Source of the DNA: Pseudodesulfovibrio sp. JC047
GTDB lineage: Bacteria > Desulfobacterota > Desulfovibrionia > Desulfovibrionales > Desulfovibrionaceae
Direction: 5' to 3'
DNA: 64,000 nucleotides
Assembly: GCF_010468615.1 (NCBI RefSeq)
Contig: NZ_WUEH01000002.1
Coordinates: 164,364-228,363, forward strand
In this document: positions 44,501-53,161 of the stretch, in pieces
Layout: every line of letters starts with the position of its first letter
How positions within the stretch are numbered: position 1 is the stretch's first letter
Notes under the pieces: generated by a model
What the model saw: the letters and a program-made list of their open reading frames with translations, nothing else
What the model was told of the DNA's origin: nothing
Databases searched by the model: none
Made by a program: the position numbers and the translations under genes

Positions 44501-45772
44501 ATGAAACAGGAACGTCCCGCATCACACAGCGCATTGGCCGCTCTTCCACTTGTCATGGCCTATGGCATCGTGCCTTTGGTGACCGCCGTCAAGGTCTTCA
44601 TGCCCTCGGCCCATGCCATTTCGATGTTCATGCCGTGGGTGCTTCTGGCTGGTCTCGGAACGATTCATGCCATGTTGTTTCGTCGATCCGGTGAACGTCT
44701 CAAACAACGCTTCTTTTTTGAAGTCGCCATGTTTGGCGTCCTGATTTTCATGCTGATTCAGAATCACGCACACCTCATACGGCAATTTGAGACGCTGTTT
44801 CCCATTATCATTGAATTAACCCCCGTGGCCGTGCTTGCATTCTGTGGTGCATGGAGCCTCACGTTCGGCGTGCCCGACAGAACGGATTTTCAACGATATG
44901 GCGGGGTGTTGGGTGGTTTGTGCCTTCTTGATCTCGTCATCGAAGGTCTCCTTTTCCACAACGCGCCTGTCGTGCGTTTCATCGGCAATGTCGATGTGCT
45001 CGCGGGCCTGCTCCTGCTTTCCCTCTGTGCCAGTCTCAAAACCGATGCACGGCCTGGAGATCCGATCACGCCAGATCAAAAAAACCGGGTATGGCGACTG
45101 TTGATTCTGGTGGGCATCGCAGCCACCCTGTCCCGGACCGGCCTCTTTGCCGCAGGATGGATCGTGCTGTGCTTCGGGCGTGGTTCAAAAACCGTGCGTA
45201 CTCTCATTTTTCTCGCCTTCTTTTCGCTTATCGGCGGCACATTCCTTTTGCCGATTTCGGCTTCCGAAGCTGTCCGATATGTGGATTATTGGCTCTGGGC
45301 AAAATCCATTGCCCTCTTTACCGCTCAACCTGTCGTGTTGCTTACCGGGCTTCCGTTTGGTGACGCATTGCCCCTGACGTTTCCGGCCGGGATGGACGGC
45401 ATATGGGAAGCCGCCACCGGACGCCTTGCCATCATGGGCGCGTATCTTCCACAGGTCTCGGCATTCTGGCTTCGTTTCACCCTTGGTTGGGGATTGATTC
45501 CTCCGGTGCTGTGTCTGATCGCCATCCTTGCCCTTTTGTATCGCACCATGACCCGTCTGGGTGCTGGACTCCTTGTGGTCCTCTTGACACAAGGCATGGT
45601 TGCTCCGCTGTTCTATGCTCCGTCACTGGGCATTGCCGTGGGTTTCGCATTGCTTCTCGCCCTCTCCAACACCGCACCCAAGTCCAACACGCGAATCGTT
45701 TCATCCGTTGAATCTTCACCCGATCCCGATCGTCACGACCCCGTGGCCGAATGGGATCTGCGTCCATTATAA
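44501..45772 (+). CDS. Polytopic membrane protein of unknown function
   Basis: 423 residues with about ten hydrophobic helices and a short cytoplasmic tail rich in Asp, Ser and Pro. The layout is reminiscent of glycan ligase-like or exporter proteins, but no motif settles it. A structured leader precedes it. The start is taken at ATG 44501; GTG 44495 is possible. The stop is 11 bp before the methyltransferase gene, so they are probably co-transcribed. Confidence 0.6.
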   Translation: MKQERPASHSALAALPLVMAYGIVPLVTAVKVFMPSAHAISMFMPWVLLAGLGTIHAMLFRRSGERLKQRFFFEVAMFGVLIFMLIQNHAHLIRQFETLFPIIIELTPVAVLAFCGAWSLTFGVPDRTDFQRYGGVLGGLCLLDLVIEGLLFHNAPVVRFIGNVDVLAGLLLLSLCASLKTDARPGDPITPDQKNRVWRLLILVGIAATLSRTGLFAAGWIVLCFGRGSKTVRTLIFLAFFSLIGGTFLLPISASEAVRYVDYWLWAKSIALFTAQPVVLLTGLPFGDALPLTFPAGMDGIWEAATGRLAIMGAYLPQVSAFWLRFTLGWGLIPPVLCLIAILALLYRTMTRLGAGLLVVLLTQGMVAPLFYAPSLGIAVGFALLLALSNTAPKSNTRIVSSVESSPDPDRHDPVAEWDLRPL

Positions 45773-45783
45773 ACGAGGTTTAC

Positions 45784-46959
45784 ATGACTCTTTTTGACCA
45801 AAAGGCCCCCATTCTCGTGACCTGTCCCAAGGCCATTCCCGTGTATCTCGATCAGGAACTCGAACACCTCGGGTTTTCTCGTCGGCATGTCATGGACGCG
45901 GGCGTACAGACATATGGCTCTCTCAAGGACTGCATGTTCCTGAATCTCTGGGTTCGGACCGGGCACCGCGTTCTTCTTGAACTGAAACGGTTCCGGGCCT
46001 TTGACACCGACGAGGTGTATCGAGAAATCAAGGCGCTTCCGTGGGAAAATTTCATTGCCAAAGACGGCTATTTTCGGGTGGATGCCTCTATCCGGGACAC
46101 CACGGTCACTGACTCCCGATTCGCGGGTTTACGCGTCAAGGACGCCATTGCAGACCGTTTCATGGATTCGTTCGACCAACGACCGGATTCCGGGCCAGAG
46201 ACATCCGGTGTCTGTCTGTTTCTGCATTGGCGGGAAAATCAGGCGACCATTTATCTCGACACCACCGGCGACCCGCTGCCCCGACGCGGCTATCGCAAAC
46301 GCCCCCACAAGGCCCCCATGCAGGAAACACTCGCAGCCGCGTGTGTCTTGGCTTCGGGCTGGCCCGAGTTGGCCAAACAAGGGGGGCATTTCATCGGTCC
46401 CATGTGTGGAGCCGGCACCCTGGCCATCGAGGCAGCACTCATGGCTTTAAACGGTGCCCCTGGTTTGTTACGCGACAATTTCGCTTTCAAACATCTGCTC
46501 GGATTCGACCCTGATTTCTGGGATGAAATGCTCGGTCAGGCTGAAGATGCGGAAAATCCCGAAATTCCGGGACGGATCATTGCCACCGATCATGACCCGG
46601 AGGCTATTGAAGCGGCCAAGGATAACGCCCGCCTAGCCGGTGTCGGCGACTTCATTGAGTTCGCCCTGTGCGACTATTCGGAGACAGAGCTCCCGGACGG
46701 ACCGGGAATCGTCATGCTCAACCCGGAATACGGGCAGCGGCTTGGCGAGATCAAGGAACTCGAAACGGTCTACAAAGGGATTGGGGACTTTTTCAAACAA
46801 CGATGTGGCGGCAAGTCAGGCTTCATCTTTACGGGGAACTCCAGCCTTGCCAAACGCATCGGCCTGCGGACCAAAAGTCGCAAGATCTTCTGGAATGCCA
46901 AAATCGAATGTCGGCTGCTTGAATACGAACTCTACGCCGGAACCCGCAAACACAAATAA
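45784..46959 (+). CDS. THUMP-domain class I SAM-dependent rRNA methyltransferase
   Basis: 391 residues. An N-terminal THUMP region (about 1-165) is followed by a methyltransferase domain: the SAM-binding motif GPMCGAGTLAIEAAL near 209 and IIATDHDPEAIEAAKDNARLAG near 267. Motif IV is NPEYGQRLGE near 316 rather than the usual NPPYGERLG. It probably makes an m2G in 23S rRNA (RlmL/YpsC-like). CGAGG precedes ATG 45784. The substitution of the second proline by glutamate is unusual and may change activity. Confidence 0.85.
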   Translation: MTLFDQKAPILVTCPKAIPVYLDQELEHLGFSRRHVMDAGVQTYGSLKDCMFLNLWVRTGHRVLLELKRFRAFDTDEVYREIKALPWENFIAKDGYFRVDASIRDTTVTDSRFAGLRVKDAIADRFMDSFDQRPDSGPETSGVCLFLHWRENQATIYLDTTGDPLPRRGYRKRPHKAPMQETLAAACVLASGWPELAKQGGHFIGPMCGAGTLAIEAALMALNGAPGLLRDNFAFKHLLGFDPDFWDEMLGQAEDAENPEIPGRIIATDHDPEAIEAAKDNARLAGVGDFIEFALCDYSETELPDGPGIVMLNPEYGQRLGEIKELETVYKGIGDFFKQRCGGKSGFIFTGNSSLAKRIGLRTKSRKIFWNAKIECRLLEYELYAGTRKHK

Positions 46960-47000
46960 CGTCGATTCAAGGCCTCATCGCGAGGGGAATAGGGGTCTTT

Positions 47001-47729
47001 TCAGGCAGGAACCACCGCAAGCCTGCGGCCAAGGGTAATTCCCCGTGTCGTGACGTGTGCCTCATATGGCCAAACTTCAACACCCTTGGCGATGGCTTCG
47101 TAAAACAGCTCGGCATAGACCGGGTCAACGAAATCAGCAGGACCAAAACAGTGTCCATCGGCCCGTTGAATGAGGAAAAACAGGGCCACGCGTGCCCCGG
47201 TTGTGGCCAGCGACATGAGTTCTCGCAGGTGCTTCTGTCCGCGTTCGGTCACGGCGTCAGGAAAACAGGCGACATCGTCCTCGACCAAGGTGACGTTTTT
47301 ACACTCCACCCACAACTCTCCGGACGGACCGGACAAATGGGCGTCGAGCCGACTCTTGCCCACTGACGCTTCCTTCTTGAAATGATCGTATCCCCGCATT
47401 TCCGGGATGGCGTCGGTTTCCCAGGCACGGTAGAGCATCCGGTTCGGGGTCAGCGTGTTCACACCGACCATGGTCCCGGCGCAATCCAGGGCCTCCAGCG
47501 TATATTTCAATTTTCGATGGGGATTGGCGGCAGGGGAAAGCAACGCGGTCGAGCCGGGATGCAACAGGCCGAGCATGGAGCCAGTGTTATTGGTATGCGC
47601 CTTGAGCATTTCACCGGAATCAGGCCCGGTCAGGGCCGTGGCCTCCACAGTGAATCGTTTGATACGGCGAATGAAAGCCGCTTTTCGACACGGAGCATGA
47701 AATTCGAGAGTACAGGGAATTGGTGTCAC
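47001..47729 (-). CDS. sfsA: SfsA-like DNA/RNA nuclease
   Basis: 242 residues. RRIKRFTVEA near 22, AHTNNTGSMLGLL near 44 and the SRLDAHLSG..LWVECKNVTLVE stretch near 125-150 match the SfsA pattern, where the D, E and K residues are in a PD-(D/E)XK nuclease site. A GTG start follows the VOC gene stop by 2 bp. The role in cells is unclear; older work links it to sugar fermentation. Confidence 0.88.
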   Translation of the reverse strand: MTPIPCTLEFHAPCRKAAFIRRIKRFTVEATALTGPDSGEMLKAHTNNTGSMLGLLHPGSTALLSPAANPHRKLKYTLEALDCAGTMVGVNTLTPNRMLYRAWETDAIPEMRGYDHFKKEASVGKSRLDAHLSGPSGELWVECKNVTLVEDDVACFPDAVTERGQKHLRELMSLATTGARVALFFLIQRADGHCFGPADFVDPVYAELFYEAIAKGVEVWPYEAHVTTRGITLGRRLAVVPA

Positions 47730-47731
47730 GA

Positions 47732-48322
47732 TCAGCCTTTTTTTTGCAGTGCATCCAGCACGTCTTGACCTTCACCTTCATAGATTTCCCGTTCATTGAT
47801 CGGCGTTGGTCGAGTCACTTTCGGCCAGACACCGGGCTGAGGATTGACCCCTTTTTGGGCCTCGCTGCTGGGAGAAGTATCCACCATCACCGGGGTTGAA
47901 CGCAGGTCCACACCGGCCACCGACGCACTGAATTCGATGGGAATATTATTGGGATCAAATGCATAAATGGAATGGATGAATCCATGGTCCACGACCTCTG
48001 AACACCAAAAATCAGCGGCTTCGAGAGCATCCTTGATTTCCCAGAGATCGTCGTCCGAATCCACGCCAAAAGAGATATGATCAAAGGCAACCTGTCCGGG
48101 AATCGGAAAGCCGTGGTCCCGTTCTTCGAGCGGCTGTACATCGGGCCATTCGAAAAATGCGATCATGTCCTGATCGGAAATTTCCAGAAAATAATGTCGA
48201 TAACCGGGACGACCAATTCCCGCGATCAAACGCATTTTGAGCAGGTCCCGCCAGAATCGAATGGTGGCGTCCATGTCGCCGGTGACCATGGCCAGATGGT
48301 TGATTCCCGTATACTTCGGCAT
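47732..48322 (-). CDS. VOC-family (glyoxalase/bleomycin-resistance-like) protein
   Basis: 196 residues. Two VOC modules occur at about 5-65 (HLAMVTGDMDATIRFWRDLLKMR) and 78-130 (FDHISFGVDSDDDLWEI..FDPNNIPIEFS), with H8, E47-type, H80 and E128 in metal-ligand places. A 65-residue C-terminal tail with polar residues is extra. Reaction unknown. It is between hemW and sfsA on one strand and may share their transcript. Confidence 0.78.
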   Translation of the reverse strand: MPKYTGINHLAMVTGDMDATIRFWRDLLKMRLIAGIGRPGYRHYFLEISDQDMIAFFEWPDVQPLEERDHGFPIPGQVAFDHISFGVDSDDDLWEIKDALEAADFWCSEVVDHGFIHSIYAFDPNNIPIEFSASVAGVDLRSTPVMVDTSPSSEAQKGVNPQPGVWPKVTRPTPINEREIYEGEGQDVLDALQKKG

Positions 48323-48336
48323 AGGCTCTCCCTGTC

Positions 48337-49566
48337 TTATTCTCCAAAAGCGAGTCGCTGGATGATGACATTGGACACCAGCATACCGTTCTTGGTCAGC
48401 TTGAGCCAGCCCTGATTGATTCGAATGAGATTCTCGCGATGCAGAGCAGCGAAGAGCGATTCATGCCGTTTGACCAAATCATGGCCGGTTCGGGTACGGT
48501 ATTCCGCAAGGTCAAGTCCTTGGCTGGTGCGCAGAGACAACATGACCAATTCCGTGAGCAGCGCAGAATCCGATAATTCTTCGAAATCCTTCCCCAGAAG
48601 ATTGTCACGAACATACGTATCATACTCGTCCAAGGACCACGGCACGGAAAACCGTCGTCGGCCAATGGTGGACACTGCGGACGGTCCCAATCCGAGATAA
48701 TCCGACCCGGTCCAATACCCGGAATTATGCACCGACATGAATCCCATCCTGGCAAAGTTGGACACCTCATATTGCATGTAGCCCATGGACTCCAGATATT
48801 CGGCACCGTAGACGAACATCCGTCCCTGTTCCGTGTCCGAAGGCAGTTCCAGATCACCGGATTCGCCACATCGCTCGGCCATACGTGTGCCTGATTCCAA
48901 TGTCAGGTTGTAAGCGGAAAGATGGTCGGGCCGCATCTCGGCCACCATTTTCAACTGATCGAGCCACCCCTTGAGTTTCTGGCCGGGCAATCCCCAGATC
49001 AGATCCAGCCCGATATTGCCGATTCCGGCCTGACGGGCGGAGGAATAGGACTGCATGGTCATGTCTACGGAATGCGGCCTGCCCATGACCTGAAGATCAC
49101 CATCATGACAACTCTGCATCCCCAGCGAAAGTCGATTGAACCCAATGGAAAGCAGCCCCTTGAAATAGCTCACATCATGCGCGGAATCCGGGTTGGCTTC
49201 CAGTGTCACTTCCATGTTGTCGTTCACGGTGAAACTGGCCCTGATCGTTTTCATGATGGTCTCAAGCTGACTCAGAGGCACCAGACTGGGCGTGCCGCCA
49301 CCAAAGTAGATGGTCCGCAGTCGAGGCCGTTTCAAACGGCGGCCCCATTCCTTGATTTCTTCAAGCAACAGGCTGTAATAGCGTGCAAAAGAAATCGCAT
49401 CGTAAATTTGCGAGTGAAAATTGCAGTAAGTACACCGGCTCACACAGAATGGAACATGGATGTACAGCAGCAATCCCGTGCCATTGGAAGACGGCTTCTT
49501 GCGTTTGGAGATCGCATCAGGAAACGCGGGTGTCACCGGGACATCTTCACCGTAAATTTTGCCCAT
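48337..49566 (-). CDS. hemW: Radical SAM protein, HemW-like heme chaperone
   Basis: 409 residues. The radical SAM cluster motif CVSRCTYC is at 41-48; GGGTPS near 103, EANPDS near 145 and GLPGQ near 200 are HemN/HemW-family marks. The C-terminal HemN_C-like domain (GSDYLGLGPSAVSTI) is present. HemW hands heme to cytochrome targets, and this window encodes c- and b-type cytochromes. Coproporphyrinogen III dehydrogenase is the alternative reading, but the shorter CxxxCxxC N-terminus favours HemW. Confidence 0.87.
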   Translation of the reverse strand: MGKIYGEDVPVTPAFPDAISKRKKPSSNGTGLLLYIHVPFCVSRCTYCNFHSQIYDAISFARYYSLLLEEIKEWGRRLKRPRLRTIYFGGGTPSLVPLSQLETIMKTIRASFTVNDNMEVTLEANPDSAHDVSYFKGLLSIGFNRLSLGMQSCHDGDLQVMGRPHSVDMTMQSYSSARQAGIGNIGLDLIWGLPGQKLKGWLDQLKMVAEMRPDHLSAYNLTLESGTRMAERCGESGDLELPSDTEQGRMFVYGAEYLESMGYMQYEVSNFARMGFMSVHNSGYWTGSDYLGLGPSAVSTIGRRRFSVPWSLDEYDTYVRDNLLGKDFEELSDSALLTELVMLSLRTSQGLDLAEYRTRTGHDLVKRHESLFAALHRENLIRINQGWLKLTKNGMLVSNVIIQRLAFGE

Positions 49567-49569
49567 GAA

Positions 49570-49926
49570 TTACTCCGAGGTCCGTCGGCTCGAAAACACG
49601 ACCAACCCGCCGAAAATGAGATAGGCTCCGACAGCAAGGCCAAGCAAGGCCAAAGCCGGAGAGGATGTGATATATGCCCAGGATGTCAAAAGCGTTCCGG
49701 CCCCTTCATAGAGCATAATGATGCTTATGGCCCAGATGGAAATGACCAGCCGCTTGTATGCGAGCCAGGCAATGACGCCATAGGTTAACACCGCGAGAAG
49801 ACCAATGCCCCAGGCTTCGTTGGAATTGACGGTCACCCCGGAAAAAATCGAGGCAATGATCTTGAGCACCATGAACACGACCAACACGACCTGACGTCGA
49901 AAAAGCAAAGCGACCAGAGCGCGCAT
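49570..49926 (-). CDS. Small four-helix membrane protein
   Basis: 118 residues with four hydrophobic helices (about 12-32, 38-58, 62-82, 90-112) and an arginine-rich start. No family is recognised. It is tightly packed between queH (2-bp gap) and hemW (3-bp gap), so it is in the same operon. Confidence 0.7.
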   Translation of the reverse strand: MRALVALLFRRQVVLVVFMVLKIIASIFSGVTVNSNEAWGIGLLAVLTYGVIAWLAYKRLVISIWAISIIMLYEGAGTLLTSWAYITSSPALALLGLAVGAYLIFGGLVVFSSRRTSE

Positions 49927-49928
49927 GG

Positions 49929-50471
49929 CTAGGCCCCCAGTTCCCGCTGATACCGTTCATTTTCGCTGTACAGGCATCCGCAGTACTGTTGACGATAAAT
50001 CCCCCATTCCTTTGAGATGACGATGCCGTCGTGCCATCCTTCGCGAAAATCGTGATAGAGAAACCGCGTCTTTTCTGATTGCAAATCCCGGCTCAGGGTC
50101 GCGATGTCGTCGTGCTTCTGAAATTTGGAATAGAGCAGCGTGGAGGTAAAAAAGTCGAATTCGCCTTTTTTGGCGATCTGTGACGTGCGTTCCATGCGGT
50201 TGGCATAACAATGAAAACATCGATTGTTTTCACGGTAGGCCACGTTTCGAAACCATTCCTGCGGTTTATACTCGTTGTCCTTGACGATCACCTTGATGCC
50301 GAATTTCTCCGCGACCTCAAGACAGCCATCCCGGCGTTTCACATATTCCGTCAGGGGATGAATATTCGGATTGTAGAACAACCCGGTCACGGCATGGCCC
50401 TGGTCCTGAAGGGTCTTGATGGTGGTTATGGAACAAGGTCCACAACAGATATGCAAAAGAACTCGTGTCAT
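49929..50471 (-). CDS. queH: Epoxyqueuosine reductase QueH
   Basis: 180 residues. HICCGPCS near 8, NRCFHCYANRM near 83 and YCGCLYS near 163 carry the cysteines of the Fe-S and metal sites of the QueH (DUF208) family. It makes the last step of queuosine synthesis for tRNA, replacing cobalamin-dependent QueG in many anaerobes. It is in the operon with hemW and the small membrane protein. Confidence 0.9.
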   Translation of the reverse strand: MTRVLLHICCGPCSITTIKTLQDQGHAVTGLFYNPNIHPLTEYVKRRDGCLEVAEKFGIKVIVKDNEYKPQEWFRNVAYRENNRCFHCYANRMERTSQIAKKGEFDFFTSTLLYSKFQKHDDIATLSRDLQSEKTRFLYHDFREGWHDGIVISKEWGIYRQQYCGCLYSENERYQRELGA

Positions 50472-50537
50472 ATATCCCCCACGGCATGATCAGACGCAGC
50501 GGTACGGCGATCAATCACGCTGTTTCAGGCCAGGGCA

Positions 50538-51383
50538 TCATGAAGCCTTGGCCGCCTGTCCGGTCGAAATCGTTGTTCCCGCAGTGTTTTTCTTTTTGGC
50601 CAACAGCTCGGGATCGATGAACCGCAAAATCATGGCTTCCACTTCATCCAGATCAACATTGGTGTCGAGACACGGACCATTGGGCCGCTGATTCAAGACG
50701 CCATACACCGGCAACGGGTACGTGTCCTGAATTCCGCTCGACAGGTCCCGATGACACGCCACGGCGATAATCATCCGGGGGCGAAGCTGAACCACGATGC
50801 GCCGGGCAATGGTTCCGCCGGTTGCCACCGCCAGATTCACTCCATAGGTGTCATGCAATTCGAGCAATCCGGCAATAGGGCATTTCCCACACCGTTTGCA
50901 ATTGTTGATATCATAGGTCAGCCGTCGATCGCAGCGGGAATTTTGCAGACAATGCGGCATGAGCAACAGGATCTTTTCCGGCGCATACTGCCCGGCCTCG
51001 GCCAGGACCAGCTCGTTATTCACCGTAATGAACGACAACCGAATCAGTTCTTTTTCAATCCCCAGCAACCGTCCCAAAAAAACCATGAGCGGCAAAAAGA
51101 GCTTGATGGTCAGACCACGAAACCGGTTGGCTCCGGGCAGGGGTTTCCGGGTGATAATATTGAGTAACAACCCCCAGTACGCCACGCAAACCATGCCGAT
51201 CAGCACGAGTATAATTCCCCCCAACACCCATTTGGCATTGGGATGGATATTTTCAAGGCCCACATAGGGAATCACCCACAAAGCCGCAAGGAAAACACAG
51301 ACCAGAAAGCAGGCACAGGTTATCAGGCCGACAAACAGCCGTTTTCTTGCCGTGTGTAAGGTTCGAATCTGACTCACATCCAA
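50538..51383 (-). CDS. DUF116 membrane protein
   Basis: 281 residues. Two N-terminal transmembrane helices (about 15-40, 50-75) lead to a cytoplasmic domain with MPHCLQNSRCDRRL and NNCKRCGKCPIAGLLEL near 155-180, a cysteine set that may bind a cluster. DUF116 follows fmt in many Desulfovibrio-type genomes, and it does so here (7 bp after fmt). The function is unknown. Confidence 0.87.
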   Translation of the reverse strand: MDVSQIRTLHTARKRLFVGLITCACFLVCVFLAALWVIPYVGLENIHPNAKWVLGGIILVLIGMVCVAYWGLLLNIITRKPLPGANRFRGLTIKLFLPLMVFLGRLLGIEKELIRLSFITVNNELVLAEAGQYAPEKILLLMPHCLQNSRCDRRLTYDINNCKRCGKCPIAGLLELHDTYGVNLAVATGGTIARRIVVQLRPRMIIAVACHRDLSSGIQDTYPLPVYGVLNQRPNGPCLDTNVDLDEVEAMILRFIDPELLAKKKNTAGTTISTGQAAKAS

Positions 51384-51390
51384 CCCTTTC

Positions 51391-52389
51391 TTAACATTCC
51401 TTCATATAGCCGCAAACAAACGACGTGGCATCCATGGCCTTTTTGCCCTGGGGTTTGACCTCAGCGGTCAAGTAGATCGTGTCAGCGGTGACAATGGCGA
51501 GTTTGCCATTCATTTCACCCAGAATCGTTCCCGGTTCCACCTTGGATGCGACTTCTTCTGAAATCTCGCCCGGAGCGACCTTCAACCGCATGACCTTGCC
51601 ATCCGGGTTGGTCCAATCAAAAAAGGCACCCGGCCACGGATACATGGCACGAATCTGATTGTGAACGGCCTGTGCTGGCCGGTTCCAATCAATCGCACCT
51701 TCCTTTTTTTCCAACTTTTTGGCGTAGGAGGCGTTGGCGTCATCCTGTGCCTTGAAATCATACGCCCCGGTCTGCAAACGGGCCATGGCCTCGCAAATGC
51801 AGATGCCACCGAGTTTGGCCAACTCGTCATGAATGGTACCTGCATGATCGTTGTGCCCGATCCGCAATGCGCGCTGCACCATGACCGGACCAGTGTCCAA
51901 TCCGGCTTCCATCTTCATGATGGAAATACCGGTGACCACATCACCGTTTTCGATGGACCGCTGAATCGGAGCGGCACCACGCCAATTCGGCAACAATGAG
52001 GCGTGAATATTCAGCGGATGGATGGACGGGATGTCCAACACCGCCTGTGGCAGAATCAGGCCATAGGCCGCCACGATCAGCACGTCCGGCCTCAGTGCGG
52101 CCAGTTCGTCGATGGCATCCTGACTCTTGAAATTCAGGGGCTGATATACGGGAATGTCGTTTTCCAACGCCACTTTTTTCACGGCAGACGGTTTGCACTG
52201 CCGTCCCCGACCACATGGACGATCCGGCTGGGAGTACACACCAACCACGTCAGCAGCGTCAAAACTCAGCAACACCTTGAGTGCCTCAGCGGCAAAATCA
52301 GGTGTGCCCATGAACACGACGCGCAGCGGTTTCAGCGGGACCGCTCCCCACGACTCAGAACCATTTGCATCCGTTTTTATTTCTTCCAC
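51391..52389 (-). CDS. fmt: Methionyl-tRNA formyltransferase
   Basis: 332 residues. RVVFMGTPDFAAEALKVL opens the catalytic domain; the active-site residues are in LNIHASLLPNWRGAAPIQRSI and MEAGLDTGPVM. The C-terminal OB-fold ends the protein. It formylates the initiator Met-tRNA. The start overlaps def by 13 bp. An N-terminal extension of about 20 residues precedes the usual start, so a later start (for example near V24) is possible. Confidence 0.95.
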   Translation of the reverse strand: MEEIKTDANGSESWGAVPLKPLRVVFMGTPDFAAEALKVLLSFDAADVVGVYSQPDRPCGRGRQCKPSAVKKVALENDIPVYQPLNFKSQDAIDELAALRPDVLIVAAYGLILPQAVLDIPSIHPLNIHASLLPNWRGAAPIQRSIENGDVVTGISIMKMEAGLDTGPVMVQRALRIGHNDHAGTIHDELAKLGGICICEAMARLQTGAYDFKAQDDANASYAKKLEKKEGAIDWNRPAQAVHNQIRAMYPWPGAFFDWTNPDGKVMRLKVAPGEISEEVASKVEPGTILGEMNGKLAIVTADTIYLTAEVKPQGKKAMDATSFVCGYMKEC

Positions 52390-52874
52390 TTGAGGGCCTT
52401 CTTTCTGTACATGGCTTTTTTCAGGCGACCCACGCGATCGGCCAGGGTCACGCCTTCAAGGTGATCGATTTCGTGCTGAAGAATGATGGCCAGAAACCCG
52501 GCGGTATCAATGGTGACGTCCTTGCCGTCGGGGTCCGTGGCCTTACAGACCACATGTTCGGATCGGGTGACCGTGGTATTCAGTCCCGGACAGCTCAAAC
52601 ACCCTTCTTCAGACGCAACTTCGCCATCGCACTCGACGATTTCGGGATTGATGAGCACCCGCAAATCCCCGCGCACCTTGGGACCTGTCTGGTCCACGCA
52701 GATTAATCGAATGGATTCACCCACCTGGGGCGCGGCAAGGCCGACTCCATCGGATTCATACATGGTTTCCACCATGTTTTCGATGAGTTCCTTCAACTCG
52801 GGAGTGACCTCGGAAAGTGGTTCGGCCTTGGCGGCCAGAACCGCATCAGGCCAGGTACATATTTCTAATTGCAT
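52377..52874 (-). CDS. def: Peptide deformylase
   Basis: 165 residues. The three deformylase motifs are intact: GVGLAAPQ near 44, EGCLSCPG near 88 (metal-binding Cys) and QHEIDHLEG near 131 (two metal-binding His and catalytic Glu). It removes the formyl group from nascent proteins. The start at 52874 (MQLEICTWPD) is chosen because the family starts there; GGAGG lies ten bases upstream. Confidence 0.95.
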   Translation of the reverse strand: MQLEICTWPDAVLAAKAEPLSEVTPELKELIENMVETMYESDGVGLAAPQVGESIRLICVDQTGPKVRGDLRVLINPEIVECDGEVASEEGCLSCPGLNTTVTRSEHVVCKATDPDGKDVTIDTAGFLAIILQHEIDHLEGVTLADRVGRLKKAMYRKKALKWKK

Positions 52875-53110
52875 ACTCGTGTGCCTCCGGTCCCTTTTCT
52901 TCATCATTTTCCATGTGAACACAGTGAACGAAAAAGGGACTCATTATCAAAAAATCTGTCGTGTCTCTCTGAAACTGTTTCGTTTTATATCAATAAGTCT
53001 TTAAATTCAAAAGGCGAGTTTTTTTGTGACCCGCCAAACTGAAACCATCGAAAAATCGTGGTGAAATGTACCATCGGTCCGTATTTTTTGATCGAACCAT
53101 GGGTGATTGT

Positions 53111-53153
53111 CCAAAAAAATACGGGAGAGACCTTTTCGCAAAGGCCTCTCCCG
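53111..53153 (-). terminator. Terminator of aspS
   Basis: CGGGAGAG(A)CCTTT pairs with AAAGG(C)CTCTCCCG. On the minus strand it is followed by TATTTTTTTGG. It lies 8 bp after the aspS stop. Confidence 0.88.
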
Positions 53154-53161
53154 GCGGTCAA

